A DNA stretch of 64,000 nt from Frigidibacter mobilis (lineage in GTDB: Bacteria > Pseudomonadota > Alphaproteobacteria > Rhodobacterales > Rhodobacteraceae). Shown here piece after piece: positions 34,372 to 43,897 of the stretch. How positions within the stretch are numbered: the stretch's first letter is position 1; every line of letters starts with the position of its first letter. A model generated the notes under the pieces. The model was not told the DNA's origin, did no database searches, and worked only from the letters and a program-made list of their open reading frames with translations. The DNA is taken from NCBI RefSeq assembly GCF_001620265.1, contig NZ_CP012661.1, forward strand, positions 2,294,001 through 2,358,000. The letters are read 5' to 3'. A program made the translations under genes and the position numbers.

Positions 34372-35721
34372 ATGGGCGCAGCCCTCATCATCCTGGCCGC
34401 GGGCCAGGGCACGCGGATGAATTCCGACCGCCCCAAGGTACTGCACCCGCTGGGGGGCGTGCCGATCCTGTGGCACGCGATGGCGGCAGGGCAGGCGCTG
34501 GAGCCCGGGCAGATCGTGCTGGTCACCGGCCACGGCGCAGAGGCGGTGGAGGCGGCGGCGCGCAGCTATGACGCCGAGGTCGTCTGCGTGCGGCAGGAGC
34601 AGCAGCTTGGCACCGGCCATGCCGTCGCGCAGGCAATGCCGGCGCTGGCGGGATTTTCCGGCCGGGCGCTGGTGCTTTATGGCGATACTCCCTTTATCCG
34701 CACCGAGACGTTGCAGGCGATGCTGGCCTCGCCCGCCGATCTGGTGGTGCTTGGCTTCACCGCAGCCGATCCGGGCCGTTATGGCAGGCTGGTCGTGCAG
34801 GGCGACCGGCTGGAGCGGATCGTGGAGTGGAAGGACGCCACCGAAGATGAGCGCGCGATCGGGTTGTGCAATTCGGGGGTGATGTGCGCGGATGCAGATC
34901 TGCTGGCCGAGCTGGTGGCCGGCCTGACCAATGACAATGCGGCGGGCGAGTATTACCTGACCGACATCGCCGCCGCCGCCCGTGCCCGCGGGCTTGATGC
35001 GCGCGTGGTGACCTGCCCAGAGGCAGAGACGCTGGGGATCAACACCCGCGCGGAGCTTGCGCAGGCCGAGGCCGGGTTCCAGGCGCGGATGCGGGTCGAG
35101 GCAATGGAAAACGGCGTGACGATGCAGGCGCCGGACACGGTGTTCTTCAGCTTCGACACGGTGATCGGCCGCGATACGGTGATCGGCCCCAATGTGGTTT
35201 TCGGGCCCCGCGTCACCATCGAATCCGAGGCCGAGATCCGCTCCTTCTGCCATCTCGAAGGCTGCCATGTCAGCCGCGGCGCCACCGTCGGCCCCTTCGC
35301 GCGGCTGCGCCCCGGCGCGGAACTGGCCGAGGATGTGCATGTCGGCAACTTCGTCGAGATCAAGAACGCGATCCTTGATGAGGGGGTGAAGGTCGGCCAC
35401 CTCACCTATCTTGGCGACGCGCATGTCGGCGAGCATACCAATATCGGCGCGGGCACGGTGACGTGCAATTACGACGGGGTGTTCAAGCACCGTACCACCA
35501 TCGGTGCCCATGCCTTCATCGGCTCCGACACGATGCTGGTGGCGCCGGTGACGGTGGGTGCTCATGCGATGACGGCCAGCGGCTCTGTCATCACCGGCAA
35601 TGTGCCCGAGGGCGCGCTGGCCGTGGGCCGGGCGCGGCAGGAAAACAAGGCGGGGCTGGCGGTGCGCCTGTTCGAGAAACTGAAGGCCGAGGCAGCGCGG
35701 CGCAAGGGAAAGACCAGATAA
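34372..35721 (+). CDS. glmU: Bifunctional UDP-N-acetylglucosamine pyrophosphorylase / glucosamine-1-phosphate acetyltransferase
   Basis: Makes UDP-GlcNAc for peptidoglycan and LPS. The 449-residue protein has the uridylyltransferase motif LAAGQGTRMNSDRPK, VLYGDTPF and GLCNSGVMCAD, then a left-handed beta-helix with hexapeptide repeats (NVVFGPRVTIE, HVGNFVEIKNAIL, NIGAGTVTCNYDG) for acetyl transfer. ATG 34372 (MGAALIILAAG) has AAGG 9 bases upstream. Its stop overlaps the glmS start by one base. Confidence 0.97.
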   Translation: MGAALIILAAGQGTRMNSDRPKVLHPLGGVPILWHAMAAGQALEPGQIVLVTGHGAEAVEAAARSYDAEVVCVRQEQQLGTGHAVAQAMPALAGFSGRALVLYGDTPFIRTETLQAMLASPADLVVLGFTAADPGRYGRLVVQGDRLERIVEWKDATEDERAIGLCNSGVMCADADLLAELVAGLTNDNAAGEYYLTDIAAAARARGLDARVVTCPEAETLGINTRAELAQAEAGFQARMRVEAMENGVTMQAPDTVFFSFDTVIGRDTVIGPNVVFGPRVTIESEAEIRSFCHLEGCHVSRGATVGPFARLRPGAELAEDVHVGNFVEIKNAILDEGVKVGHLTYLGDAHVGEHTNIGAGTVTCNYDGVFKHRTTIGAHAFIGSDTMLVAPVTVGAHAMTASGSVITGNVPEGALAVGRARQENKAGLAVRLFEKLKAEAARRKGKTR

Positions 35722-37535
35722 TGTGTGGAATTGTTGGGGTTCTGGGCAACCATGAGGTTGCGCCGATCATTGTCGAGGCGCTGAAGCGGCTGGAATATCG
35801 CGGCTATGACTCGGCGGGCATCGCCACCGTCTATCAGGGCAGGCTGGAGCGGCGCCGCGCGGTCGGCAAGCTGGTGAACCTGTCGGACCTCCTGGTGCAT
35901 GACCCGCTGCCCGGCAAGGCCGGGATCGGCCATACCCGCTGGGCCACCCACGGCGCGGCGACGGTCTGCAATGCCCACCCGCATCGGTCTGGCGGCGTGT
36001 CGGTGGTGCATAACGGCATCATCGAGAATTTCCGCGAGCTGCGCGCCGAGCTTGCCGCCGCGGGCCTTGCCGCAGAAACCGAAACCGATACCGAAACCGT
36101 GGCGATGCTGACGCGGCTGCATATGGACCGCGGCCTGCCGCCGCGCGAGGCGGCGGTGGCGACCCTTGGCCAGTTGCAGGGTGCCTTCGCGCTGCTGTTC
36201 CTGTTCGACGGCGAGGACAATCTTCTGGTCGCCGCGCGCAAGGGCAGCCCGCTGGCAATCGGGCATGGCGACGGCGAGATGTTCGTGGGCTCGGATGCCA
36301 TCGCGCTGGCGCCGATGACCGACCGCATCACCTATCTGGACGAAGGCGACCATGCCTTCGTCACCCGCGCCGGGGCGGAAATCTTTGACGCGGAGGGCCG
36401 CCGTGCCAACCGCGACATGCAGCGCATCGCGCTGGATGCGACGCGGATCGAGAAGGCCGGCTACAAGCATTTCATGGCGAAAGAGATTGCCGAACAGCCG
36501 GTGGTTCTGGGTGACGCCATCCGCCATTACGTGCAGGGCGGCGCGATCAACCTGCCCGAGGCGCTCGATTTCACATCGGTGGACCGGCTGACGCTGGTTG
36601 CCTGCGGCACCGCCAACTATGCCTGCATGGTGGCGAAATACTGGTTCGAGACGCTGGCGGGCCTGCCCTGCGACGTGGATATCGCCAGCGAATTCCGCTA
36701 CCGCGAGCCGCCGATGTCGCCGAGTTCGGTTGCCATCTTCGTCAGCCAGTCGGGTGAAACCGCCGACACCCTGGCCGCCCTGCGCTACGTCCAGGACAAG
36801 GTCGCGCAGATCGTGTCGGTGGTGAACGTGCCCACCTCCTCCATCGCGCGCGAAAGCGATGTGGCGCTGCCGATCTTGGCGGGGATCGAGGTTGGCGTCG
36901 CCTCGACCAAGGCCTTCACCTGCCAGCTGACGGTGCTGGCGCTGCTGGCGCTGAAGGCGGCATCGGACCGGGGCCGGATCGACGCGGGGCAGCTGGCCAC
37001 GCATCTGGGCGACCTGGCGCTGCTGCCGGGGCTGCTCAACCAGGCGCTGTCGCGCTCGGACGAGATTGCGGTGCTGGCCGAGCGTCTGGCCGAGGCGCAG
37101 GACGTGCTGTTCCTGGGCCGTGGCGCGATGTTCCCGCTGGCGATGGAGGGCGCGCTGAAGCTCAAGGAGATCAGCTATATCCATGCCGAGGGCTATGCGT
37201 CGGGCGAGCTGAAGCATGGCCCCATCGCGCTGATCGACCGGATGGTGCCGGTGGTGGTGATGGCCCCGCATGACCGGCTGTTCGACAAGACCGTATCGAA
37301 CATGCAGGAGGTGATGGCCCGGCATGGGCAGGTGCTGCTGATGACCGACGCGCGCGGCGCGGCCGAGGCGGGGATGGGCACCTGGCGCACGCTGGTGATG
37401 CCGACGGTGCCCGACCTCTTCGCGCCGATCCTCTATGCGGTGCCGGCGCAGCTCTTGGCCTATCACACCGCGGTGGCCAAGGGCACCGATGTGGACCAGC
37501 CGCGCAACCTGGCCAAATCGGTGACGGTCGAATGA
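35721..37535 (+). CDS. glmS: Glutamine-fructose-6-phosphate aminotransferase (isomerizing)
   Basis: Makes glucosamine-6-phosphate from fructose-6-phosphate and glutamine. The 604-residue enzyme has the nucleophile Cys at position 2 (MCGIVGVLG), TRWATHGAATVCNAHPH, two SIS sugar-isomerase domains (SQSGETADTLAALR, GRGAMFPLAMEGALKLKE) and the classical C-terminus DQPRNLAKSVTVE. It follows glmU directly (TAATG), so two steps of the UDP-GlcNAc route are coupled. Confidence 0.98.
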   Translation: MCGIVGVLGNHEVAPIIVEALKRLEYRGYDSAGIATVYQGRLERRRAVGKLVNLSDLLVHDPLPGKAGIGHTRWATHGAATVCNAHPHRSGGVSVVHNGIIENFRELRAELAAAGLAAETETDTETVAMLTRLHMDRGLPPREAAVATLGQLQGAFALLFLFDGEDNLLVAARKGSPLAIGHGDGEMFVGSDAIALAPMTDRITYLDEGDHAFVTRAGAEIFDAEGRRANRDMQRIALDATRIEKAGYKHFMAKEIAEQPVVLGDAIRHYVQGGAINLPEALDFTSVDRLTLVACGTANYACMVAKYWFETLAGLPCDVDIASEFRYREPPMSPSSVAIFVSQSGETADTLAALRYVQDKVAQIVSVVNVPTSSIARESDVALPILAGIEVGVASTKAFTCQLTVLALLALKAASDRGRIDAGQLATHLGDLALLPGLLNQALSRSDEIAVLAERLAEAQDVLFLGRGAMFPLAMEGALKLKEISYIHAEGYASGELKHGPIALIDRMVPVVVMAPHDRLFDKTVSNMQEVMARHGQVLLMTDARGAAEAGMGTWRTLVMPTVPDLFAPILYAVPAQLLAYHTAVAKGTDVDQPRNLAKSVTVE

Positions 37536-38239
37536 TCGCCCTGGAAGACGCCCTTGCCGAACTGGCCGCGGCCGGCGATCCCGAGCGGGCCGCGGCCGCG
37601 GCCGCCTATCACAAGGCGCAGCGCCGCTACCTTGGCGTGCGGCTGCCGGTGATCGGAGAGATGGCGCAGCGCTGGCGCGAGGGGCTGGATGTTGCCTCCC
37701 GCTGCGCCCTGGCCGACGGTCTCTGGCAATCCGACATCCACGAAGCGCGGATGGCGGCCGGTAAGCTGCTGACCCAGGCGCGCATCAAGGAGGATGGCCC
37801 GGTCTGGGCGCTGATCGCCTCCTGGGTGCCGGAGTTCGATGGCTGGGCGATTGCCGACCAGGCCTGCGAAGCCGGCGGCCGCCGGCTGGTCGCCGATCCC
37901 TCGCGGCTGGACGAGGTGGAAGGCTGGACCGGGGCCAAGCTGATGTGGGCCCGCCGCGCCGCGCTGGTCGTCACCCTGCCCTGGACCAAGCAGAACCACC
38001 CCTCGCAGGGGGATCTGGCGGTGCGCGAACGGGTGCTGGGATGGGCCGCGGGCTATGCCGATGACCGCGACTGGTTCATCCAGAAGGCGGTGGCCTGGTG
38101 GCTGCGCGACCTGTCCAAGCATGATGCAGGCCGGGTGCGGGAATGGCTGGCCGAACACGGTGCGCGGCTGAAGCCCTGGGCGGTGCGCGAGGCGATGAAG
38201 CATCTGGAGGATGGCCCCGAGCCTGCGCCCGAAGGCTGA
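37532..38239 (+). CDS. AlkD-like DNA alkylation repair protein
   Basis: A 235-residue all-helical HEAT-repeat protein. The segments RRYLGVRLPVIGEMAQRW, LWQSDIHEARMAAGKLL, KLMWARRAALVVTLPWTKQ and QKAVAWWLRDLSKHD match the AlkD/AlkC DNA glycosylase family, which removes bulky 3-methyl and 7-methyl purines. It overlaps glmS by four bases, an unusual partner for cell-wall precursor genes. Enzymatic activity is inferred. Confidence 0.85.
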   Translation: MIALEDALAELAAAGDPERAAAAAAYHKAQRRYLGVRLPVIGEMAQRWREGLDVASRCALADGLWQSDIHEARMAAGKLLTQARIKEDGPVWALIASWVPEFDGWAIADQACEAGGRRLVADPSRLDEVEGWTGAKLMWARRAALVVTLPWTKQNHPSQGDLAVRERVLGWAAGYADDRDWFIQKAVAWWLRDLSKHDAGRVREWLAEHGARLKPWAVREAMKHLEDGPEPAPEG

Positions 38240-38256
38240 GGGCGCCACGGCAGGAC

Positions 38257-38287
38257 CGGAGCGGCGGGCGACCGCCGGGTCGCTCCG
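38257..38287. terminator. Hairpin between convergent alkD-like and thiX genes
   Basis: CGGAGCG (38257-38263) pairs with CGCTCCG (38281-38287); inside it GGCGG (38263-38267) can pair with CCGCC (38272-38276) around GCGA. The gap between the two stops is only 51 bp, so it probably serves both strands. There is no T-run. Confidence 0.45.
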
Positions 38288-38290
38288 CAG

Positions 38291-39034
38291 TCAGGCGAAG
38301 CGGGCAAGCCACCGCCTGACGCCCCAGCCAACCGCCGCATGGAAGGCCAGCGCGATCAGCGTCACCAGCGCGAGGGCGGCAAAGCTGAGGTCGATCCACA
38401 TCCGGCCGTTGGCGTGGATCATCACCGCCCCCAGCCCCTCGGACCCGCCGACCCATTCGCCGATCACCGCCCCGACGGGCGCGTAGACTGCCGCCAGCTT
38501 CAGCCCGCTGCCCAGCATCGGCAGCGCCATCGGGATGCGCAGGTGCCACAACGCGCGCCAGCCGCGCGCGCCCATCGTTCGCGCCAGATCCAGATGAGCG
38601 GGCGATGTCCGCTCCAGCCCGTCGAAGAACGCCGATGCGACGGGAAAGAAGCAGATCAGCGCCGACACCACGATCTTGGGCGCCATGCCATAGCCCAGCC
38701 ACAGCGTCAGGATCGGGGCCAGCGCGAAGATCGGGATCATCTGCGACACCAGCAGCGCCGGGCGCAGCGCCGCCGCCACGCGCGGGCTGGCCGCCATCAG
38801 CAGCGCCAGCAGGCCGCCCGCCAGGGCACCAAGAGTGAAGCCGGCGACGATCTCGGCCAAGGTGCGTTGCGCCGCGCGGGCGAGCACCTCGTGATGCGTC
38901 AGCAGCGCCTCGGCCACGGCGCGCGGCCCGGGCAGCAGGAACGGCGGCAGGCCGGTCGCCAGCACCAGCGCCTGCCACAGCACGATGCCGGCAGCGCCAA
39001 GGGCCAGCGGCGCCAGAACCGTGCGCGCCCTCAT
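38291..39034 (-). CDS. thiX: ThiX-like ABC permease for thiamine precursor uptake
   Basis: A 247-residue inner-membrane permease with about six helices and the BPD coupling-loop motif near TMGARGWRALWHLRIPMALPML. It resembles SsuC/TauC-type permeases; its place as the last gene of a TPP-riboswitch operon, after the ATPase, TenA and a THI5/NMT1-type binding protein, indicates uptake of the pyrimidine precursor (formylaminopyrimidine or HMP). Four-base overlap with thiZ. Confidence 0.85.
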   Translation of the reverse strand: MRARTVLAPLALGAAGIVLWQALVLATGLPPFLLPGPRAVAEALLTHHEVLARAAQRTLAEIVAGFTLGALAGGLLALLMAASPRVAAALRPALLVSQMIPIFALAPILTLWLGYGMAPKIVVSALICFFPVASAFFDGLERTSPAHLDLARTMGARGWRALWHLRIPMALPMLGSGLKLAAVYAPVGAVIGEWVGGSEGLGAVMIHANGRMWIDLSFAALALVTLIALAFHAAVGWGVRRWLARFA

Positions 39035-39738
39035 CCCGGCACGCCTTCGATCATCCGGGCCAGCAGCGCCGCCTGACAGGCAAAGGCGCCCGGATCGGCG
39101 GCCCGGCGCGGCGGGCTTGTGTCGGGCACGGGTTCCTCGGTCAGGCCATCCTCGGTCAGCAGGAAGATCCGGTCAGCCAGCCGCGCCGCCTCGGCCGGGT
39201 CATGGGTGACCATCAGCACGCTGCGCCCGGCAAGCACCGCCGCCGCCAGATCCTGCATCGCCATCCGCATCCGGGCATCGAGTGCGGCAAAGGGCTCGTC
39301 CAGCAGCACCACTGGGCGATCTTCCATCAGCGTCCGCGCCAGCGCCACCCGCTGCCGTTGCCCACCCGACAGCACCGCAGGCAGCTTGCCGGCATGGTCC
39401 GCCAGTCCGGTGCGGTGCAAGATCGCCTCCAGCCGCGCCGCATCCGGCCGCTCGCCGCGAAGCCGCGCCCCAAGCGCCGCGTTCTGCCGCGCCGTCAGCC
39501 AGGGCAGCAGGCCCGGATCCTGCGCCATCAGCGCGACGGGCTGGCGGTTCTCGACCCGGCCCTCGAACACGCCGCCAATGGGCAGGCCGGCGATCAGGCG
39601 CAGCAGCGTGGATTTGCCCACCCCCGACGGCCCCAGAAGCGCCGTCCAGAGGCCAGGCGCCAGTTGCAGCCGGATCGGCGGGAACAGCGCCCGTCCGTCG
39701 ATCCGCACCTGCCCGGCGACGGTGACTGCCGCGGTCAT
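39031..39738 (-). CDS. thiZ: ThiZ-like ABC ATPase for thiamine precursor uptake
   Basis: A 235-residue ATPase: Walker A GPSGVGKST, signature LSGGQRQRVALART, Walker B VVLLDEPFAALD and the H-loop MVTHDPAEAARL. The family also serves sulfonate and nitrate transporters; context assigns it to the ThiXYZ system. It overlaps tenA and thiX by four bases each. Confidence 0.87.
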   Translation of the reverse strand: MTAAVTVAGQVRIDGRALFPPIRLQLAPGLWTALLGPSGVGKSTLLRLIAGLPIGGVFEGRVENRQPVALMAQDPGLLPWLTARQNAALGARLRGERPDAARLEAILHRTGLADHAGKLPAVLSGGQRQRVALARTLMEDRPVVLLDEPFAALDARMRMAMQDLAAAVLAGRSVLMVTHDPAEAARLADRIFLLTEDGLTEEPVPDTSPPRRAADPGAFACQAALLARMIEGVPG

Positions 39739-40412
39739 GCCCGGCCCACCCCCCAGAACGCCGCCTCCAGCCGCGTCGCGGTGGCAAAGCGCGCGGCTTT
39801 GCCCTGCCAGCAGGGCAGCGTTTCGGGCGCTGGCCCCAGCCGCTCCGCCACCGCCCTGTCGATCAGCGCGCCGGTCTCATGGCAGAGCTGCTGATAACCT
39901 GGGCCGCCATAGGTCTCGATCCAGCCGCGATAGCGGGTCTCGCCCGCCTCGGCCAACAGCCTTGCGCCGATCTCGCCATATCCAAGCACGCAGGGCGCCA
40001 ACGCCGCCAGCAGGTCAAGGAAATCGCCCGAATAGCCCGCCTCCAGCACATAGCGGGTATAGGCCAGCGTCTCGGGCGCTTCCTCTGTCGCCTGCAGCGC
40101 AGCGAGGTCAATGCCCGCCGCCGCGCAGTGGCCGACATGCAGCGCCATTTCCGTGTGCAGCAGCGCGTGGACGGTGGCGCTGGCGGCCTGCATCTCGGCC
40201 AGCGACCCGGCCTTGACCACGGCCAGCGACCAGGCGCGGGCGAAATGGGTCAGGAACAGGTAGTCCTGCCGCAGATAGGCCAGATAGGCCCCGGGCGGCA
40301 GCGTGCCGTGCTTCAGCCCCTCGACAAAGCCGTGGCGGGTGTAATCGGCCCAGGGCCCGGCGCAGGCGCCGCGCCACAGGGCAAAGCTGCGGCCGTACTC
40401 GAGCGCCGTCAT
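39735..40412 (-). CDS. tenA: Aminopyrimidine aminohydrolase (thiaminase II)
   Basis: TenA hydrolyses base-degraded thiamine to HMP for salvage. The 225-residue helical protein shows YLAYLRQDYLFLTHFARAW near the start, the nucleophile Cys in ALAPCVLGYGEIG (about residue 134) and TYGGPGYQQLCHETGALID. Placed between the thi ABC genes, it would process the imported precursor. Confidence 0.92.
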   Translation of the reverse strand: MTALEYGRSFALWRGACAGPWADYTRHGFVEGLKHGTLPPGAYLAYLRQDYLFLTHFARAWSLAVVKAGSLAEMQAASATVHALLHTEMALHVGHCAAAGIDLAALQATEEAPETLAYTRYVLEAGYSGDFLDLLAALAPCVLGYGEIGARLLAEAGETRYRGWIETYGGPGYQQLCHETGALIDRAVAERLGPAPETLPCWQGKAARFATATRLEAAFWGVGRA

Positions 40413-41356
40413 TCCGGCGCCCCCGGATCGACCGCCAGTTTCGAGACCGGCAGGATGCTGTCGACCAGCCCCGCCTCGTGCAGGAACGCCTCGAACCGCG
40501 CATAGCGGCCGTGGTCCAGCGCGGCGGGGCTGTGGGCAAAACGCGGCAGCGTGTCGGCCCAGGCCCGGGTGTTCAGCTCGCCCGACAGGTCCGGCGAGGT
40601 GGCCGAGAAGGTGGCGAAGGCCGCAGCAGGATGGTTCAGCATGTACTCCGTCCCCTTCTCCACCGCCGCCAGGAAGCGGCCGACAAGCGCCCGGTCCAGC
40701 GTTTCGGAATTGGCGACGAAGATCAGCTCGTCATAGCTGGGAAGGCCGGATTCCTCGGGGAAGAAACAGCGCCCCTCGGTGCCCGCCAGCTGCATCTGCG
40801 TCAGCTCGAAATTGCGAAAGGCGCCGATCACCGCATCGACCTGCCCGGTCATCAGCGCAGGCGTCAGCGACCAGTTGACGTTGACCATCTCGACATCGCC
40901 AAGATCCAGCTCTACCGAGTGCAGCATCGCCGCCATCACCGCCTCTTCCACCCCCGACACCGAGTAGCCGACCCTGCGCCCCTTCAGGTCGGCGAGGCCT
41001 TGCACCGGGCCATCGGCCGTGACCATGAGGCAGTTGAGCGGCGTTGCCACCAGCGTGCCGACGCGCAGCAGCGGCAGGCCCTCATGCACCTGCAGATGCA
41101 GCTGCGGCTGATAGCTGACGGCAAGGTCGGCGCGGCCTGCCGCCACGAGCTTGGGCGGCTCGGACGGATCGGCGGGGGCGATCACCTCGACCTCCAGCCC
41201 CTGATCGGCGAAGAATCCCAGCTCCTGCGCCAGGATGATCGGGGCGTGATCGGGGTTCACATACCAGTCGAGGATCAGGGTCAGCTTGTCCTGCGCGTGG
41301 ACCGGCAGGGCGAAGGTCAGCGCGGCAAGCAGCGCGGCGGCGAAGCGGTGTGTCAT
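40409..41356 (-). CDS. thiY: ThiY-like substrate-binding protein (NMT1/THI5 family)
   Basis: Periplasmic binding protein of 315 residues. A Sec signal ends at LPVHAQD; the mature protein begins LTLILDWYVNPDHAPIILAQE, the pattern of NMT1/THI5-like proteins that bind pyrimidine precursors. I chose ATG 41356, which overlaps the thiF stop (ATGA) and has GAAGGA 9 bases upstream; codons to 41416 lie within thiF. Confidence 0.9.
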   Translation of the reverse strand: MTHRFAAALLAALTFALPVHAQDKLTLILDWYVNPDHAPIILAQELGFFADQGLEVEVIAPADPSEPPKLVAAGRADLAVSYQPQLHLQVHEGLPLLRVGTLVATPLNCLMVTADGPVQGLADLKGRRVGYSVSGVEEAVMAAMLHSVELDLGDVEMVNVNWSLTPALMTGQVDAVIGAFRNFELTQMQLAGTEGRCFFPEESGLPSYDELIFVANSETLDRALVGRFLAAVEKGTEYMLNHPAAAFATFSATSPDLSGELNTRAWADTLPRFAHSPAALDHGRYARFEAFLHEAGLVDSILPVSKLAVDPGAPE

Positions 41357-42345
41357 CGGCGGGGGTCCTTCAGGGGGTTGGGGGTGTCGGCCAGAAGCGC
41401 GATTTCGCCCGGCCAATGGGGGCGCAGCCGGTCTGCCGCGCGCCAGGCGCGCAAGCCGGTGCGGCAGGCGAAGACGGCGCGCTGGCCGGGGGCGGGTGCC
41501 GGGCCGCCAGGGCCGAAGGCCTCGACGGGCAGGCGCTGCGCATGGGGGGCGGCGGGGACCGGGGCCTCCTCCGCGCCGCGCAGCTCGACGACAAAATCGC
41601 CGCGCTGCAGGTCGGCCCTTGCGACGAACCTGTGCGGCGCCGCATCAGGCTCTGGCGCGTCGTCGAAGCGGAAGGAGGAGCTGCGGAACCCCGCCATGTC
41701 ATGCCGGACCAGCAGCCCCAGGGGCGAGGGCGCCAGCCCGACCAGCACCGCCAGCGCCATCTGTGCCTGCAGCGTGCCGAACATCCCCACCACCGGCCCC
41801 AGCACCCCGGCGGTGGCACAGGTGGCAAGGCTGTCGGGCAGGTCTGGGAATACCGCCCGCAGCGAGGGCGCCCCGCCGCAAAACCCGCCGACATAGCCCG
41901 CAAGCCCCAGGACCGAGGCCGAGATCAGCGGCTTGCCGGCGGGCAGGCAGGTGTCGGACAGCGTATAGCTGACCGCGAAACTGTCGGCGCAATCGAGCAC
42001 CAGATCGGCGCCCGCCATCAGGTCCGGCATATTGGCCGGGGTCAGCCATTCGACCCGCGGCGTGACCGTGACCTGCGGGTTCAGCCCGCGCACGAAGGCC
42101 GCCGCAGCCTCGGCCTTGGGCTCGCCAAGATGGGGGCCGTAGATCGGCTGGCGGTGCAGGTTCGTCTTCTCCACCCGGTCGGGATCGACCAGGGTGATCC
42201 GCCCGATGCCCGCCCCCGCCAGGTATTGCACCACCGGCACGCCAAGCCCGCCCGCGCCCACCACAAGCACATGGGCGGCGCCGATCCGCGCCTGCCCGGC
42301 GGCGCCCACCTCGGGCAGCAGGGTTTGTCGGGAATAGCGGCTCAT
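41353..42345 (-). CDS. thiF: ThiF/MoeB-type adenylyltransferase with degenerate rhodanese tail
   Basis: Activates the ThiS C-terminus by adenylation for sulfur transfer. The 330-residue protein has VLVVGAGGLGVPVVQYLAGAG, DPDRVEKTNLHRQ, DCADSFAVSYTLSD and the Cys of CATAGVLGPVVG. The usual zinc CxxC pairs of MoeB are absent (the region reads GAPSLRAVFPDLP). About 40 C-terminal residues (VFACRTGLRAWRAADRLR) look like a rhodanese domain with its active Cys. Four-base overlaps on both sides. Confidence 0.88.
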   Translation of the reverse strand: MSRYSRQTLLPEVGAAGQARIGAAHVLVVGAGGLGVPVVQYLAGAGIGRITLVDPDRVEKTNLHRQPIYGPHLGEPKAEAAAAFVRGLNPQVTVTPRVEWLTPANMPDLMAGADLVLDCADSFAVSYTLSDTCLPAGKPLISASVLGLAGYVGGFCGGAPSLRAVFPDLPDSLATCATAGVLGPVVGMFGTLQAQMALAVLVGLAPSPLGLLVRHDMAGFRSSSFRFDDAPEPDAAPHRFVARADLQRGDFVVELRGAEEAPVPAAPHAQRLPVEAFGPGGPAPAPGQRAVFACRTGLRAWRAADRLRPHWPGEIALLADTPNPLKDPRR

Positions 42346-42938
42346 GCCGTCACCTCCAGCCAGCTGCGCACCCGCGCCTGGGGGTCCGGGTTCAGGGTGA
42401 TGTCTGTCACCATCGAGACCACGTCAGCCCCCGCCGCAAAGGCCATCGCCGCGCGATCGGGCGTCAGCCCGCCAATGGCGATCAGGGGAATGCCGCCGAT
42501 GCGGGCCTTCCAATCGGTCAGCTTTTCAACGCCTTGCCGGTGCCACTGCATCTGCTTCAGGATCGTCGGCCAGACCGGGCCGAGCGCGATGTAATCGGGC
42601 CGCAGCGCGAGTGCGCGCGCCAGCTCTGCCTCGTCATGGGTGGAAATGCCAAGCCGCAGCCCCGCCGTGCGGATGGCGGGCAGGTCGGCGGTGTCGAGAT
42701 CCTCCTGCCCCAGATGCAACCAGTCGCAGCCCGCCTCGATGGCCAGCTGCCAGTGATCGTTGACCACCAGCGCCGCGCCCGCCGCGCGACACAGATCGCG
42801 GGCGCGGCAGATCTCGGCCCGCGTTTCCGGCAGCGGGCGGTCCTTCACCCGCAACTGCACCAGTTTCACGCCAAGCGGCAGCATCCGCGCCAGCCAGTCG
42901 GCGCTGTCGAAGATCGGGTAGAAGCGCGGCAGGGTCAT
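42342..42938 (-). CDS. thiE: Thiamine phosphate synthase
   Basis: Joins HMP-pyrophosphate and thiazole phosphate to make thiamine phosphate. The 198-residue TIM barrel shows [34 protein letters not shown] followed by GQEDLD, and [20 protein letters not shown]. It is on the short side for the family but all phosphate-binding loops are present. Confidence 0.93.
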   Translation of the reverse strand: MTLPRFYPIFDSADWLARMLPLGVKLVQLRVKDRPLPETRAEICRARDLCRAAGAALVVNDHWQLAIEAGCDWLHLGQEDLDTADLPAIRTAGLRLGISTHDEAELARALALRPDYIALGPVWPTILKQMQWHRQGVEKLTDWKARIGGIPLIAIGGLTPDRAAMAFAAGADVVSMVTDITLNPDPQARVRSWLEVTA

Positions 42939-43699
42939 GTCAGGAACGCCTTTCCCAGCACCGGGGTCGACGGCGCCGCCATGTCGCGCGGTGCCATCGG
43001 GTCGGCCAGGAACGCCGCGCGCCCGGCCTGCACCGCCAGCGCCATCGCCCGCGCCATGCCGGCAGGATCGCCCGCGCGGGCAACGGCGGTGTTCAGCAGG
43101 ACAGCGTCATAGCCCATCTCCATCGCCTGTGTCGCGTGGGACGGCAGGCCGATCCCGGCATCCACCACCAGCGGCACATCCGGGAAATGCGCGCGCAGGC
43201 TGCGCAGCCCATAGCGGTTGTTGAGCCCCATACCCGACCCTATCGGCGCGCCCCAGGGCATCAGCACCTCACAGCCCGCATCCAGCAGCCGGCTGCAGAT
43301 GCCCAGATCCTCGGTGCAATAGGGAAAGACCTGAAACCCGTCCTGGCTCAGGATCCGCGCTGCCTCGATCAGCCCGACCACATCGGGCTGCAGCGTGTCG
43401 GTATGGTCGATCACCTCCAGCTTGACCCAGGCCGTGCCGAACAGCTCGCGCGCCATATGGGCCGTCGTCACGGCTTCCTTCACGGTATGGCAGCCGGCGG
43501 TGTTGGGCAGGATGCGGGTGCCAAGCCCCTGGATCAGCGACCAGAAATCCTGCCCGCCGCCCTGCTCGCGGCGCAGGCTGACCGTGGCGATCCCGGCGCC
43601 CGAGGCGCGGAACGCCTCGGCCAGCACGGCGGGGGACGGGTATTGCGCGGTGCCCAGCATCAGCGGGCTTGCAACCTCGGTTCCGTAGAAGACCGGCAT
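42935..43699 (-). CDS. thiG: Thiazole synthase
   Basis: Builds the thiazole phosphate from deoxyxylulose phosphate, iminoacetate and ThiS thiocarboxylate. The 254-residue protein has the Schiff-base Lys in [38 protein letters not shown] and [18 protein letters not shown]. It follows thiS by 3 bp and overlaps thiE by four. Confidence 0.95.
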   Translation of the reverse strand: MPVFYGTEVASPLMLGTAQYPSPAVLAEAFRASGAGIATVSLRREQGGGQDFWSLIQGLGTRILPNTAGCHTVKEAVTTAHMARELFGTAWVKLEVIDHTDTLQPDVVGLIEAARILSQDGFQVFPYCTEDLGICSRLLDAGCEVLMPWGAPIGSGMGLNNRYGLRSLRAHFPDVPLVVDAGIGLPSHATQAMEMGYDAVLLNTAVARAGDPAGMARAMALAVQAGRAAFLADPMAPRDMAAPSTPVLGKAFLT

Positions 43700-43702
43700 C
43701 GG

Positions 43703-43897
43703 TCAACCTCCTTGCATGGGGGCGAGAACCTCGATCCGGTCGCCCTCGGCAATGGGGGTGCTGGCGCGCAGGCCGGCAGGCACGAAGGCGCCGTTGCGGG
43801 CGGTGGCGACCTTGGGGCCAAAGCCGGCCTCGTACAGCAGATCGGCAAGCGTGGCGGCGCCGGTCTGCAGCGCCGCGCCGTTGAGGGTGATGGTCAT
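43703..43897 (-). CDS. thiS: Sulfur carrier protein ThiS
   Basis: Ubiquitin-like sulfur carrier of 64 residues, ending in the required Gly-Gly (APMQGG). The core ATLADLLYEAGF, ATARNGAFVPAG and GDRIEVLAP is typical. It begins with an ATGA overlap on thiO. Its frame is open upstream into thiO, so the start is set by the overlap and the family length. Confidence 0.93.
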   Translation of the reverse strand: MTITLNGAALQTGAATLADLLYEAGFGPKVATARNGAFVPAGLRASTPIAEGDRIEVLAPMQGG

